From the NCBI RefSeq assembly GCF_014653695.1, contig NZ_BNAR01000001.1, forward strand, positions 310,001 to 374,000: a DNA stretch of 64,000 nt, in the 5' to 3' direction. A program made the translations under genes and the position numbers. This document shows, piece after piece, positions 18,829 to 26,819 of the stretch (position 1 is its first letter; every line of letters begins with the position of its first letter). The DNA comes from Lentzea cavernae (GTDB lineage: Bacteria; Actinomycetota; Actinomycetes; Mycobacteriales; Pseudonocardiaceae). The notes beneath the pieces were generated by a model. That model did not search any database. It was not told the origin of the DNA and saw only the letters and a program-made list of their open reading frames with translations.

Positions 18829-19683
18829 TTGAAGACACGCACTCGGCTTGTCCTAGCGAGCCTCACCTCCACTGCCGCGGTGGTCGTCGCGTTCCTCGTC
18901 CCCACGACGCCCGCGATCGCCCACGGCACGATGTCCGATCCGGCCAGCCGGGTGTACACGTGCAAGAACGAGGGTCCGGAGACCCCGAAGTCCGACGCGT
19001 GCAAGGCGGCCGTGGCCGCCGGTGGCACGCAGGCCTACTACGACTGGAACGAGGTCTCGCTGCTCGAGGCCGGCGGGCGCCACCGCCAGCTCATCCCGGA
19101 CGGCAAGCTGTGCAGCGCGGGCCGAGACAAGTACCGCGGTCTCGACCTGCAGCGCGCCGATTGGCCCGCCAAGCGCGTCTCGGCCGGGCCGCTGACGGTG
19201 ACCTACCACGCGTCGGCACCGCACTCGAACAGCAACTTCGAGTTCTACATCACCAGGGACGGCTGGAACCCGACGCAGCCGCTGCGCTGGTCGGACCTCG
19301 TGCACCTGCAGACGTTCAACAACCAGAACCCGTCCACGTTCACGAACTGGACGCTGAACCTGCCCGGCCGTTCGGGCCGCCACATCGTCTACTCGATCTG
19401 GCAGCGCGTGGTCGGCAGCAACGAGGCGTTCTACACGTGCTCCGACGTCGACTTCGGCGGCGGCAGCACTCCGCCTCCGACCACGACGACCACCACGCCC
19501 CCGCCGACCACGACCACCACCACGACTCCCCCGCCCGCGGGCGGAACGTGGGCCGCGGGCACGGCGTACTCGGTCGGCAACCGCGTCACCTACGGCGGCG
19601 TGAACTACGAGTGCCAGCTCGCGCACACCGCGCTCGCCGGCTGGGAACCGCCGAACACGCCCGCCCTGTGGCGACGCCTCTGA
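18829..19683 (+). CDS. AA10 lytic polysaccharide monooxygenase with C-terminal chitin-binding module
   Basis: The protein is 284 residues. After a signal peptide ending AIA, the mature chain begins HGTMSDP, so His32 becomes the N-terminal histidine of the copper brace. The partner is His132 in ASAPHSNSNFEFY. AA10 enzymes oxidatively break crystalline chitin or cellulose. A Pro/Thr linker (about 208-235) leads to a CBM5/12-type module (WAAGTAYSVGNRVTYGGVNY and GWEPPN-LW). That module usually binds chitin, so chitin is the likely substrate. The start is a TTG with AGGAGG 4 bases upstream. It fits the dasABC and hexosaminidase locus nearby as one chitin-use system. Confidence 0.93.
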   Translation: MKTRTRLVLASLTSTAAVVVAFLVPTTPAIAHGTMSDPASRVYTCKNEGPETPKSDACKAAVAAGGTQAYYDWNEVSLLEAGGRHRQLIPDGKLCSAGRDKYRGLDLQRADWPAKRVSAGPLTVTYHASAPHSNSNFEFYITRDGWNPTQPLRWSDLVHLQTFNNQNPSTFTNWTLNLPGRSGRHIVYSIWQRVVGSNEAFYTCSDVDFGGGSTPPPTTTTTTPPPTTTTTTTPPPAGGTWAAGTAYSVGNRVTYGGVNYECQLAHTALAGWEPPNTPALWRRL

Positions 19684-20216
19684 TGCGGTTCCTCTTGCTG
19701 GTGCTCGCCTTCATGGTGTCCGGCTGCGCGACCACGCAGCCGGACGCCGTGTTGCGCGGCGATCCGCTGGACGTGATGTTCCTGCAGATGATGCTCCCCC
19801 ATCACCAGCAGGGAGTGGAGATGGTCGCCCTCGCGAAGGACCGCGCGCAGAACGAGGAACTGCGCGTGCTGGCGGTCGCGATCGAGAAGACCCAGGCGAC
19901 CGAGGCCGAGACGATGCGGAACTGGCTGACGTCGTGGGGCGAGCCGCTGACGGCACCGCCGGACTCCCACTCGGGCCACGGCGGCATGCGCGAGTCCGAT
20001 CCCAAAGAGGTCGAGCGCCTGTCCGCGCTGCGCGGAGCGGAGTTCGACGAGCGCCTGCTCAACGTCATGATCGCCCACCAGGACGACGCCGTGCAGATGG
20101 CGAGGTGGGAGACGGGCAGCGGCGCGAACCAGCAGGTGAAGGACCTCGCCGACCGGATCGACAAGTCCCGCACCGCGCAGATCGGGATGATGAAGACGTT
20201 CCTGGGCAGGACCTAG
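19683..20216 (+). CDS. DUF305 lipoprotein
   Basis: The 177-residue product has a lipoprotein signal with VSGC as lipobox (Cys at about 15). The DUF305 core follows: DVMFLQMMLPHHQQGVEMV near the N-terminus and MIAHQDDAVQMA near the C-terminus, both His-rich helices. DUF305 proteins are four-helix bundles, often linked to copper or other metals, but no function is proven. The ATG overlaps the stop of the LPMO gene (tgATG), so the two are co-translated. A helper role in copper supply to the LPMO is possible but speculative. Confidence 0.86.
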   Translation: MRFLLLVLAFMVSGCATTQPDAVLRGDPLDVMFLQMMLPHHQQGVEMVALAKDRAQNEELRVLAVAIEKTQATEAETMRNWLTSWGEPLTAPPDSHSGHGGMRESDPKEVERLSALRGAEFDERLLNVMIAHQDDAVQMARWETGSGANQQVKDLADRIDKSRTAQIGMMKTFLGRT

Positions 20217-20256
20217 CGGGTACTCGATGGCCCCGAGCCACCGAGGAGGTCAGCCC

Positions 20257-20679
20257 ATGGTCAGCCGCTCGCTCCTGCGGCAACTGCCCGTTCGCGCCGT
20301 CACAGGTGCGTTCGTGCTGCACTCCGGGCTCGGCAAGCGCAACGCCGACCAAGAGGCGGCCGAGCAGATGCACGGCTGGGCGTCGAGCACCTACCCGGTG
20401 CTGAGCGGGATGGACTCCCGCCGGTTCGCCAAGCTGCTCGCGGCGGGCGAGATCGCGACAGGGGCGGCGTTGCTGCTGCCCTTCGTGCCGGCGGTCGTCG
20501 CGGGCGCCGCGCTCACCGGCTTCGCCGGGGCGTTGCTCGGCCTCTACGCGAAGACGCCGGGCATGCGGAAGGAAGGCAGCATCTGGCCGACCGAGCAGGG
20601 CATCGGCCTCGCCAAGGACGTCTGGATGCTGGGCATCGGCCTGTCGCTCGTGGTCGACGGCGTCACCCGGAACGACTGA
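20257..20679 (+). CDS. DoxX-like membrane protein
   Basis: This 140-residue protein has four membrane segments and the DoxX start pattern (RAVTGAFVLHSGLGK, then GEIATGAALLLPFVP). DoxX proteins are small, poorly understood membrane proteins linked to redox stress. The start ATG 20257 has GAGGAGG 7 bases upstream. It precedes a PRC-barrel gene by 11 bp, probably in one transcript. Confidence 0.78.
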   Translation: MVSRSLLRQLPVRAVTGAFVLHSGLGKRNADQEAAEQMHGWASSTYPVLSGMDSRRFAKLLAAGEIATGAALLLPFVPAVVAGAALTGFAGALLGLYAKTPGMRKEGSIWPTEQGIGLAKDVWMLGIGLSLVVDGVTRND

Positions 20680-20690
20680 AGGAGGCGGAC

Positions 20691-21086
20691 ATGCAACCGA
20701 TCCCGTTCATCCCGTGGGTGTGGCGCGACGCGTCCTGGACCGAGGAGCCGCGCCAGGACCTCGACGACCGCCCCGACACCGGCCTGATCGGCTACGACGT
20801 CGAGGCCACCGACGGGAGCATCGGCAAGATCGACGAGGACAACGCCGAGGTGCCCCACGACTGCCTGATGGTCGACACCGGGCCGTGGATCTTCGGCCGC
20901 AAGGTCGTGCTCCCGGTCGGCACCGTGCGCCACGTCGACCACGCCGAGCGCAAGGTCCACGTCGACCGCACCAAGGAACAGATCAAGAACGCGCCCGAGT
21001 ACGACGCGGACGACCACGACGGCTATCGGCAGCGCACCGACGACTACTACGCCGACAGCTACAAGATGATGCCGCCGATGCTCTAG
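20691..21086 (+). CDS. PRC-barrel domain protein
   Basis: The 131-residue acidic protein has a PRC-barrel fold: LIGYDVEATDGSIGKIDE, GPWIFGRKVVLPVG and VRHVDHAERKVHVDRTKEQI mark the six strands. The C-terminus is Asp/Tyr-rich (DDYYADSYKMMPPML). PRC-barrels occur in the photosynthetic H subunit and RimM; single-domain actinobacterial members have no known role and are often linked to stress or envelope genes. GGAGG stands just upstream of ATG 20691. It likely forms an operon with the DoxX gene. Confidence 0.82.
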   Translation: MQPIPFIPWVWRDASWTEEPRQDLDDRPDTGLIGYDVEATDGSIGKIDEDNAEVPHDCLMVDTGPWIFGRKVVLPVGTVRHVDHAERKVHVDRTKEQIKNAPEYDADDHDGYRQRTDDYYADSYKMMPPML

Positions 21087-21094
21087 TGGCGAAA

Positions 21095-21100
21095 TAGGCT
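21095..21100 (+). promoter_or_regulatory. -10 element of a leaderless promoter
   Basis: TAGGCT stands exactly 7 bases before ATG 21108, with no ribosome site. It is the promoter of the frameshifted VOC gene. Confidence 0.5.
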
Positions 21101-21107
21101 GTCGCGC

Positions 21108-21474
21108 ATGACTTCGGTGTTGCAGAACGTGGCGATCGACTGCGCGAACGCCTACGAACTGGCTCGGTTCTGGAGCGAGGTGACCGGTCGCCCGATGCAC
21201 CCGGACGACGAGCCGGGCGACCGAGGTGCTGCTGGCCGAGGGACCGGTCCTGTTCTTCAACCAGGTGCCGGAACCCAAGACCGTCAAGAACCGGCTGCAC
21301 CTCTGCCTGCGCCCGGACACCACTCGTGACGAAGAGGTCGAACGACTGCTCGGGCTGGGCGCGACCCTCGTCGGTGACCACCGCAACCCCGACGGCACCG
21401 GCTGGGCGATCCTGGCCGATCCCGAGGGCAACGAGTTCTGCGTGCTGCGCAGCGAGTCCGAGCGGAGCGCCTAA
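21108..21474 (+). pseudogene. VOC/glyoxalase-family protein, frameshifted
   Basis: Two reading frames together encode one VOC-type protein. The first (from ATG 21108) gives the usual start MTSVLQNVAIDCANAYELAR and FWSEVTGRPMHPDDEPGD, then becomes meaningless. The second resumes near 21222 with EVLLAEGPVLFFNQVPEPK and ends DPEGNEFCVLRS, the normal C-terminus of this family. The join needs a +1 shift near 21218-21226, around GGCGACCGAGG. One extra base or two missing bases would explain it. It may be a real mutation, a sequencing error, or (least likely) recoding. Intact members are small cytosolic glyoxalase-like proteins of unknown substrate. Confidence 0.82.
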
Positions 21475-21845
21475 GCCGTCACCTCGGGAGGCGTCACCGC
21501 TTCCCGCACGGAGGGGCGCACGCCCAGGACGCTCATCAGTTCGAGCGCCTGCAACGGCCGCAGGACCGCCGCCGCGGTGGCGACGACCACGAGGGCGCTG
21601 CCCCGGCGCAGGCAGAGGTCCTGGTGGTCGAGCAGCAGGCCGATGCCCTGGGCGCCGAGGAACCGCACCGCGGTCAGATCGGCCACGACCGGCGCGGGCG
21701 GGGTGACCGACCTGACCGCTTCGCTGAGGCATTCGGCGAGGTCAGGAGCTGTGGAGTAGTCGATTTCGCCGGCGACGTGCACCAGGACGGCGGGGCCTGC
21801 GCTCTCGAAGGAGGCGCGGAAGGGGACTTGACCGTCGGTGAGCAC
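21471..21845 (-). CDS. STAS-domain anti-sigma factor antagonist
   Basis: The 124-residue protein is a single STAS domain: VHVAGEIDYSTAPDLAECL, then VVADLTAVRFLGAQGIGLLL, where the phospho-acceptor position after LGAQG is less typical than the usual Asp-Ser motif. Such proteins bind a partner kinase and free a sigma factor when dephosphorylated. The start GTG 21845 has GGAGG 7 bases upstream. It stands divergent from a MEDS-HATPase gene (start 21956), which encodes a plausible partner kinase. The family Ser appears replaced (FLGAQG), so regulation may not depend on phosphorylation; this needs an alignment to confirm. Confidence 0.8.
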   Translation of the reverse strand: MLTDGQVPFRASFESAGPAVLVHVAGEIDYSTAPDLAECLSEAVRSVTPPAPVVADLTAVRFLGAQGIGLLLDHQDLCLRRGSALVVVATAAAVLRPLQALELMSVLGVRPSVREAVTPPEVTA

Positions 21846-21955
21846 GGGGCAACCTCCAGTGACGACGGTGTGATCGTCCGTCAGAAGGGCTGGCTGCTCA
21901 ACCCGACACGACCGTAGCGCAGCAGGGGGTGCGCGTGCGGTAGGGCGGTCAACTG

Positions 21956-22936
21956 ATGTCGGACGAAGTGCACGTTCCCTCGGATGGTTCACGCGAGGCG
22001 CGCGTAACATCGGTCGTTGTGACCGGTTTCTACCACGAGACCGCCTTCTACGGCTCTGACGACGACTTCCTCGCACACGCCGTGCCGTTCCTCGAGGACG
22101 GTCTGCGCGCTGGGGAGCCGTCGGTGGTGGCGTGCACGGAATCGAACTCCTCGCTGCTCCGCGCCGCTCTCGGCGACGCCGCCGTGATCTACCGGCCGGG
22201 GGCGGACCAGTACTCCCGGCCGTCCGACGCGATCTCCAGCTACCGCGACCTGTTCCGCGAGCACACGGCGGACGGCGCGCAGCAGATGCGCGTGGTCGGT
22301 GACGTCCCCCACCCCGGCATGGGCGCGCGCTGGGACTGGTGGGCCCGGTACGAGGCCGCGGTGAACCAGGCGTACGCCGAGTTCCCGGTGTGGGGCCTGT
22401 GCCCGTACGACACCAGGACGACCCCCGCCGAGGTTTTGGCCGACGTGGTGCGCACGCACCCGAACGTCGCCACCACCCCCGGCACGCACGAGGCCAACTC
22501 CGGCTACCGCGAAGGGCTGGCCGCGTCGTCACAGGTCCCGGACGTGCTCGAACAGGGCGCACCGGTGGTCGAACTGGTCGATCCGAGCGCCGGCGCGGTG
22601 CGCGAAGCCGTCGGAGCGGCGATCGGCGGGATGAGCCTGAGCGAGGACGACGCGCACGACGTCGTCTACGCGGCGAGCGAGGTCGTCACGAACGGCCTGA
22701 CGCACGGCGTCGCGCCGGTCCGGTTCCGGCTGTGGGCGGACGGCTCGCGGGTGCTGGTGGCGGTGACCGATCGCGGCAACGGCCCGTCGGACCCGCTGGC
22801 GGGTCTGGTGCCGACCACCGAGACGCTGTCCGCCGGGCTCGGGTTGTGGATCCTGCACCGCACGTGCGACTACGTGTCCATGGGCCGTGAAGGAGACGGG
22901 TTCACCGTGCGGGTGAGCGTCGGCGGCCAGACGTAG
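21956..22936 (+). CDS. MEDS sensor fused to an RsbW-like HATPase (anti-sigma kinase)
   Basis: The 326-residue protein has two domains. Residues 20-185 match the MEDS sensory fold (GFYHETAFYGSDDDFLAHAV, RWDWWARYEAAVN, PVWGLCPYDTR), which may bind small carbon compounds or a cofactor. Residues 205-326 are a GHKL ATPase with an N-box (ASEVVTNGLTHG), G1 (VAVTDRGNGP) and G2 (GLGLWI), as in RsbW and SpoIIAB. It should phosphorylate a STAS protein and bind a sigma factor. The STAS gene diverges from its start, forming a probable pair. The last 67 bases overlap the gene on the other strand. Confidence 0.86.
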   Translation: MSDEVHVPSDGSREARVTSVVVTGFYHETAFYGSDDDFLAHAVPFLEDGLRAGEPSVVACTESNSSLLRAALGDAAVIYRPGADQYSRPSDAISSYRDLFREHTADGAQQMRVVGDVPHPGMGARWDWWARYEAAVNQAYAEFPVWGLCPYDTRTTPAEVLADVVRTHPNVATTPGTHEANSGYREGLAASSQVPDVLEQGAPVVELVDPSAGAVREAVGAAIGGMSLSEDDAHDVVYAASEVVTNGLTHGVAPVRFRLWADGSRVLVAVTDRGNGPSDPLAGLVPTTETLSAGLGLWILHRTCDYVSMGREGDGFTVRVSVGGQT

Positions 22937-23370
22937 GGCAGGTCGTCCGGCACGTCCGGGAAGAACCGGCGGTAGTGCGCGGGATCCTTGCGGACGAGCG
23001 ACGACTGGTGGCTGAGGTGCAGGTCGTGGTCACCGAGCCAGCCGGGCAGCTCCCCCGCGGCGGCCAGTTCCTCCTGGGTCCGGACGACCGCGATGTCCCT
23101 TGCCTGGGCCAGGTCGAACCGCAGGGTCGCCTCGCACGTGTCGGTGAACCCCTGCGCACGCCACTCGGCGCAGACCTCCAGGCCGTACCGCACGAGCGCT
23201 TCCTCGTAGCCGGCCCACATCTTCACGGCCGGGTGGTGGCGCCAGCCGTAGCCGGGCACCACCAGCCCGCGTTGCACCTGGATGGTCTCGACCCGTTGCT
23301 TGCCGAGCCGGCTCCGGTCCAGCACACGGGCTGAGGCGGCGAAGTCCGGATACGGCAAGAAGGTCTGCAT
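22870..23370 (-). CDS. MSMEG_6728-family protein (pyrimidine-dimer glycosylase-like)
   Basis: This 166-residue protein starts MQTFLPYPDFAASARVLDRS and continues RLGKQRVETIQVQRGL. That pattern is shared by the actinobacterial MSMEG_6728 family and loosely by pyrimidine-dimer excision glycosylases. WRHHPAVKMWAGYEEALV follows. A DNA-repair role is possible but unproven. The ATG lies 3 bases after the stop of the stress-protein gene, so both are in one operon. The 3-prime end overlaps the MEDS gene on the opposite strand by 67 bp, unusual for convergent genes in this window. Confidence 0.7.
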   Translation of the reverse strand: MQTFLPYPDFAASARVLDRSRLGKQRVETIQVQRGLVVPGYGWRHHPAVKMWAGYEEALVRYGLEVCAEWRAQGFTDTCEATLRFDLAQARDIAVVRTQEELAAAGELPGWLGDHDLHLSHQSSLVRKDPAHYRRFFPDVPDDLPYVWPPTLTRTVNPSPSRPMDT

Positions 23371-23373
23371 TGC

Positions 23374-23832
23374 TCAGAGCACGTACTTCGCTGCCTCGGC
23401 GGCCCGCTCCCGGTCGACGTGCACCTCGTAACGACGCGCCTGCAACGTCATGACGCTCGCGAAGTCACGGCGGCCGCGGGTGCTCCAGTGCGCCACGAAC
23501 CCGAACACCGCGCCCCAGAACGCACCGACCGCGAGGCTGATGAATACGAACCACGCCCAGGTCTGGCCCGCGCTGAACAGACCGAACAGCAGGCCGATGA
23601 ACACACCGAACCAGGCGCCGCTGGCCGCGCCCGCCACCGCGGCGCGGCCTCGCGTCATGCGGCCCGTCACCTGTTCGACCGTCCGGACACCGTCACCGAT
23701 GATCCGCACGCTCTCCACGGGGAACCCGTCGTCCGACATCCGGTCCACGAGCCGCTGGGCGCCCAGGTAGTCCGGGAAGCTGGCCAGCAGCGACGATTCG
23801 GTCTGGGTCACGTCTTCGTGCTTGATGTCCAC
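23374..23832 (-). CDS. General stress protein 17M-like membrane protein
   Basis: The 152-residue protein has an N-terminal GSP17M fold (SLLASFPDYLGAQRLVDRMSD, FPVESVRIIGDGVRTVEQVTG). Two membrane helices follow (FGVFIGLLFGLFSA and FVFISLAVGAFWGAVFGFVA), then a short cytosolic end with repeated VHVDRERAAEAAKYVL. This is a widespread actinobacterial stress family; the mechanism is unknown. The gene heads a two-gene operon with the MSMEG_6728-like gene. Confidence 0.82.
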   Translation of the reverse strand: MDIKHEDVTQTESSLLASFPDYLGAQRLVDRMSDDGFPVESVRIIGDGVRTVEQVTGRMTRGRAAVAGAASGAWFGVFIGLLFGLFSAGQTWAWFVFISLAVGAFWGAVFGFVAHWSTRGRRDFASVMTLQARRYEVHVDRERAAEAAKYVL

Positions 23833-23872
23833 TTCGTCCGGCTACCCGTGCTCACGCAAAGTAAACGACCAG

Positions 23873-24061
23873 TCAGCTTCCGCGACCGGTCTTCTCCTGG
23901 AGACGGTCGATGAGCTGGGACGCCTCGACCTTGGTGAGCTCGGCGGGCACCTCCTCGCCGGCTTCCTGGGCGAGGGTGTTCAGGTACGACTCCTGCGGAC
24001 CGGTCATGGGCTCGTCGCCCGTCGTCCAGTCCTGCGGGTCCTTCTCCGGTGTGCGGTTCAC
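23873..24061 (-). CDS. DUF3072 small protein
   Basis: This 62-residue protein carries the short DUF3072 motif: PMTGPQESYLNTLAQEAGEE, then an L-TK-EAS-LID-LQEKTG helix. The motif resembles DNA- or chromatin-linked helical hairpins, but no function is known. It starts at GTG 24061 with GGAAG just upstream. The protein is hydrophilic and cytosolic. It sits among stress-related genes. Confidence 0.8.
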   Translation of the reverse strand: MNRTPEKDPQDWTTGDEPMTGPQESYLNTLAQEAGEEVPAELTKVEASQLIDRLQEKTGRGS

Positions 24062-24118
24062 TTCCGTCCCCTTTCACTCGAACGCCCGTTCGAGATACCC
24101 GGCGTGACGGAGGGTCAA

Positions 24119-24460
24119 TCATCGACCCAGGACGACGTCTCCCGGAGTGGAGGGTTCGGGCAGGACCATCGGGGGGTGCGCGCCCGACAGCAGGCGGTGG
24201 GCGACTGTCAGCAGCATCCGCGCTTCCATCCGTTCGCCGTAGCGAAGGTGCTCCCCCGCGGCCTCGACAGAACCCAGGACCTGCGCCGACACGGGCGCGC
24301 CCGCCTCCGCGCACGCGGCCAGCGCCTCTTCCAGAGCCCTGTGCCCCGCGTCTTCCCCGGCACCGGACAGCGCGGTGCGGACGGCGTTGTCGAGCTTCTG
24401 CAGCGCGATCGTGCGCAGGTGCTGCAACGCCATGTCGTCGAGTTCGGTGGCCACGGTCAT
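24119..24460 (-). CDS. Hypothetical helical protein
   Basis: I do not recognise this 113-residue protein. It is predicted to be all-helical and soluble (LDDMALQHLRTIALQKLDNA, then ALEEALAACAEAGAPVSAQV). The start ATG 24460 has a weak GAAGG. It lies 57 bp upstream of the DUF3072 gene on the same strand, so co-transcription is possible. Confidence 0.6.
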   Translation of the reverse strand: MTVATELDDMALQHLRTIALQKLDNAVRTALSGAGEDAGHRALEEALAACAEAGAPVSAQVLGSVEAAGEHLRYGERMEARMLLTVAHRLLSGAHPPMVLPEPSTPGDVVLGR

Positions 24461-24562
24461 CGCCCGCCTTCACAGCCGAGGTGCCAGCGCAGACTGCTTG
24501 ACGCAATCGGGCCCGAGTACCCCTCCCGGACGCCGGCAAACTGACACTTCCCGCCCACGAAG

Positions 24563-24594
24563 AACGAGGCGCACCCCGTCGGGTACGCCTCGTT
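24563..24594 (-). terminator. Strong hairpin after the 58-residue gene
   Basis: AACGAGGCG (24563-24571) and CGCCTCGTT (24586-24594) form a perfect 9-bp stem. An inner ACCC/GGGT pair extends it across one mismatch to a 4-base loop. It lies 36 bp downstream of the stop of the minus-strand gene at 24630. The next gene on that strand starts 103 bp further on, so this separates two transcripts. Confidence 0.75.
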
Positions 24595-24629
24595 GGTCGG
24601 CTCGTCCGCGGACGCAGTGCGCCCGGACT

Positions 24630-24806
24630 TCACGACACCTGGCGGAGCTCGCGGTCGCAGGCGATCAGGTGCTCCCAGGTCCGGCCGCGCTGGCTCGGCG
24701 GCGCGGAGCCGTCGGCCGTGCAGATCGGGTAGACGAGGCCGAAGGGAACCGGCTGATCGAACTCATCTCCGGTGTGGACGTCGACCAGACGACGCACGTG
24801 TGCCAT
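24630..24806 (-). CDS. Small hypothetical protein
   Basis: This 58-residue protein begins AHVRRLVDVHTGDEFDQPVP and ends WEHLIACDRELRQVS. I do not recognise it. ATG 24806 is preferred because AAGGAG lies about 9 bases upstream. A strong terminator follows, so it is probably a single-gene transcript. Two cysteines (YPICTADG and IACDRE) could bind metal, but this is only a guess. Confidence 0.55.
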   Translation of the reverse strand: MAHVRRLVDVHTGDEFDQPVPFGLVYPICTADGSAPPSQRGRTWEHLIACDRELRQVS

Positions 24807-24930
24807 CACGACCACTCCTTCGCGTGAACCGCGGGACCAAGGGGTTTCGGACCATCGAATACCCCGCGACCTGCGAGAACATGCGCGTTGCCGTTGCGAC
24901 ATAAGAGTGAAGCCATCTGTCCTCAGTGGA

Positions 24931-26709
24931 CTAACGCGCCGTGACGGTCAGCATGAAGGTCCCGTCGTGCGGCACGGTGAGGACGTGCATCCGGCGGCCC
25001 GGGTAGGTGATCGACGACGCCGGTCGCAGCCGCGGATCCAGCGAACGTCCCCAGTCGAACCGGACGACGGTCCTGCCGCGAGTGAGCGTCAGGCCGCGCG
25101 AGTCGAGCGCGACGGTGTCGGAATCCCTCACCACCAAGGGAATCTGCTCGGTGGCGGCGGACTGGGCCCGCACGGACCGCACGATCCGCTCCCCGACGGT
25201 CACCTCGGTCACCACGGACCCGGACGCCGTGCGGTAGCGGAACCGGTAGGGCTCGCCGCCGGGGAACTCCGCCTGCTGCGGACCGTTCGAGTCCACCACC
25301 TGGCCGGGGAACACGGTGCCCCAGCACGCGTGGTCGTTGTTGTTCACCGACTGCACGAGCGCACCCGCCGCGGGATGCCACAGGAACGTCAAACCGGTGC
25401 GCGCCAACGAGGTCGCCCTGCGCACGCCGAAGTACCCGCCCACGTACCACCAGGGACGCCGCACGAACAGGAAGTCCTGCCCCTGATCACTGCGCCGCTC
25501 GGTGAAGTGCGCGCGCTGGTACGGCAATCGCGCGATCGCCGCCGTCCGTTGGGCACGAGTCGGGTAGCGCTCGCCGTACATGGCGTGCGCGAGGATGCGC
25601 GGTGACGTGTCCGGCTTGACCAGCGCCGGCACCGGGTCCGGCGAGGACGCCCAGGCCCTGCGTACGGCGGCCAGGTCCTCACGACTGGACAGGAACGCGG
25701 CCAGGCCGGGCACCACGGGCACGAACTGGGCGTTGAGCGCGGTCCGTTCGGGGTCGGGCCGGACGTCGGCGTAGAACCTCGAGGACGTCCGCGAGTTCGT
25801 GGCGATGTTGGCGAACCACCCGGAGCCGTCCGGTTCGCGCAGCAGGTTGTAGCCGAGCCAGTCGGTGTACCTCCTCGTCATCACGACGAGATTCGGGTCG
25901 CCCGACTGCCGCCACGCGTCGGCGAGCTCCGGCAGCATGACCTCGAAGTTGTAGTTCGTGTCCGCACCGGACTCCTCGTAGAAGAACCCGGCGGGGCTCT
26001 GCCCGGTCCTGGCCAGTCGTGCGAACGCCTCGGTGAGCAGCCCGCCCAGCCGCGGGTCCGGGTCCTGCCTCAACGCGAGTGCCGCACCGGCGAGCCCGGA
26101 GGTCGTCTGGTTGGCCCACGTGAGCGGCGACTGCCAGACGACGTCGTTGGAGCCGTCGAGGAACCACGTCATCGCCCTGTGCAGTGACGCGGTGATCTGC
26201 GCCTGCCGCGACGGCAGGATCCCGGCGCGCCGGAGCAGTGCGTTCGTCTTGCTCAGGTAGCCCAGGGCGAACCCGGTCGCGGCCAGCGAGTGCTGGCCGC
26301 GCGAGTACTCGGGCCACGACCCGTTCGCGTGCTGCAGCCCCAGGTAGTGGCCAAGGCCTGCGTCCAGGGCGGCGATCACCTGGGCGTTGCCGCGGTAGGG
26401 GTTCCACGGGCGGGACTGCGTCGCGAACCAGGCCAGCGTGTGGACGTGTTCCTGGACTCGGGCGTTGTACGACGAGTTCGGGCTGCGCCACCAGCCGCCG
26501 CCGAAGAAGCCGCCCGCGTCCATGGCGGCGACCATCGGCGAGACCGCCGTCAGGTACGGCGCGAACCGTTGTTCGGCGGGGTCGAAGGCGCGGCGGTCGG
26601 GAGTGACGGGCGGGGGCGCCGGCAGGGCGAGCGCCTGCGCGGGCAGAGCGGCGAGCAGTCCGGCCGCGGTCGCACCGGTGATCAGGCTGCGACGGCTGAA
26701 TGCGTTCAC
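24931..26709 (-). CDS. Tat-exported all-helical protein, possible polysaccharide lyase or hydrolase
   Basis: The 592-residue protein starts at GTG 26709 (AGGAGG 7 bases upstream) with a twin-arginine signal (FSRRSLITGATAAGLLAALP). Residues 60-400 show repeated helical pairs with Gly/Trp-rich loops (HANGSWPEYSRGQHSLAATG, QSPLTWANQTTSGLAGAALA), like an alpha/alpha toroid. The C-terminal 150 residues look beta-rich. Such folds occur in polysaccharide lyases and glycosidases, but I find no decisive catalytic motif. It diverges from a LacI gene and an ABC importer cluster, with palindromic operators between, so it probably starts the breakdown of the imported compound. Confidence 0.72.
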   Translation of the reverse strand: MNAFSRRSLITGATAAGLLAALPAQALALPAPPPVTPDRRAFDPAEQRFAPYLTAVSPMVAAMDAGGFFGGGWWRSPNSSYNARVQEHVHTLAWFATQSRPWNPYRGNAQVIAALDAGLGHYLGLQHANGSWPEYSRGQHSLAATGFALGYLSKTNALLRRAGILPSRQAQITASLHRAMTWFLDGSNDVVWQSPLTWANQTTSGLAGAALALRQDPDPRLGGLLTEAFARLARTGQSPAGFFYEESGADTNYNFEVMLPELADAWRQSGDPNLVVMTRRYTDWLGYNLLREPDGSGWFANIATNSRTSSRFYADVRPDPERTALNAQFVPVVPGLAAFLSSREDLAAVRRAWASSPDPVPALVKPDTSPRILAHAMYGERYPTRAQRTAAIARLPYQRAHFTERRSDQGQDFLFVRRPWWYVGGYFGVRRATSLARTGLTFLWHPAAGALVQSVNNNDHACWGTVFPGQVVDSNGPQQAEFPGGEPYRFRYRTASGSVVTEVTVGERIVRSVRAQSAATEQIPLVVRDSDTVALDSRGLTLTRGRTVVRFDWGRSLDPRLRPASSITYPGRRMHVLTVPHDGTFMLTVTAR

Positions 26710-26766
26710 GGGCCTACCTCCTTGGCGGAGCACCCTCGCTCCCCCGGCTGCGGCCCGTCAAGGTGC

Positions 26767-26778
26767 TAATTCGAATTA
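26767..26778. promoter_or_regulatory. LacI-type operator, second copy
   Basis: TAATTCGAATTA is a perfect 12-bp palindrome and shares the core AATTCGAATT with the longer operator at 26820-26837. It lies 58 bp upstream of the Tat-exported protein gene, placing that gene under the same regulator. Confidence 0.7.
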
Positions 26779-26819
26779 TTACAGGGTTGACGGCGATGCG
26801 GGTGCTGACGCAGACTCCC

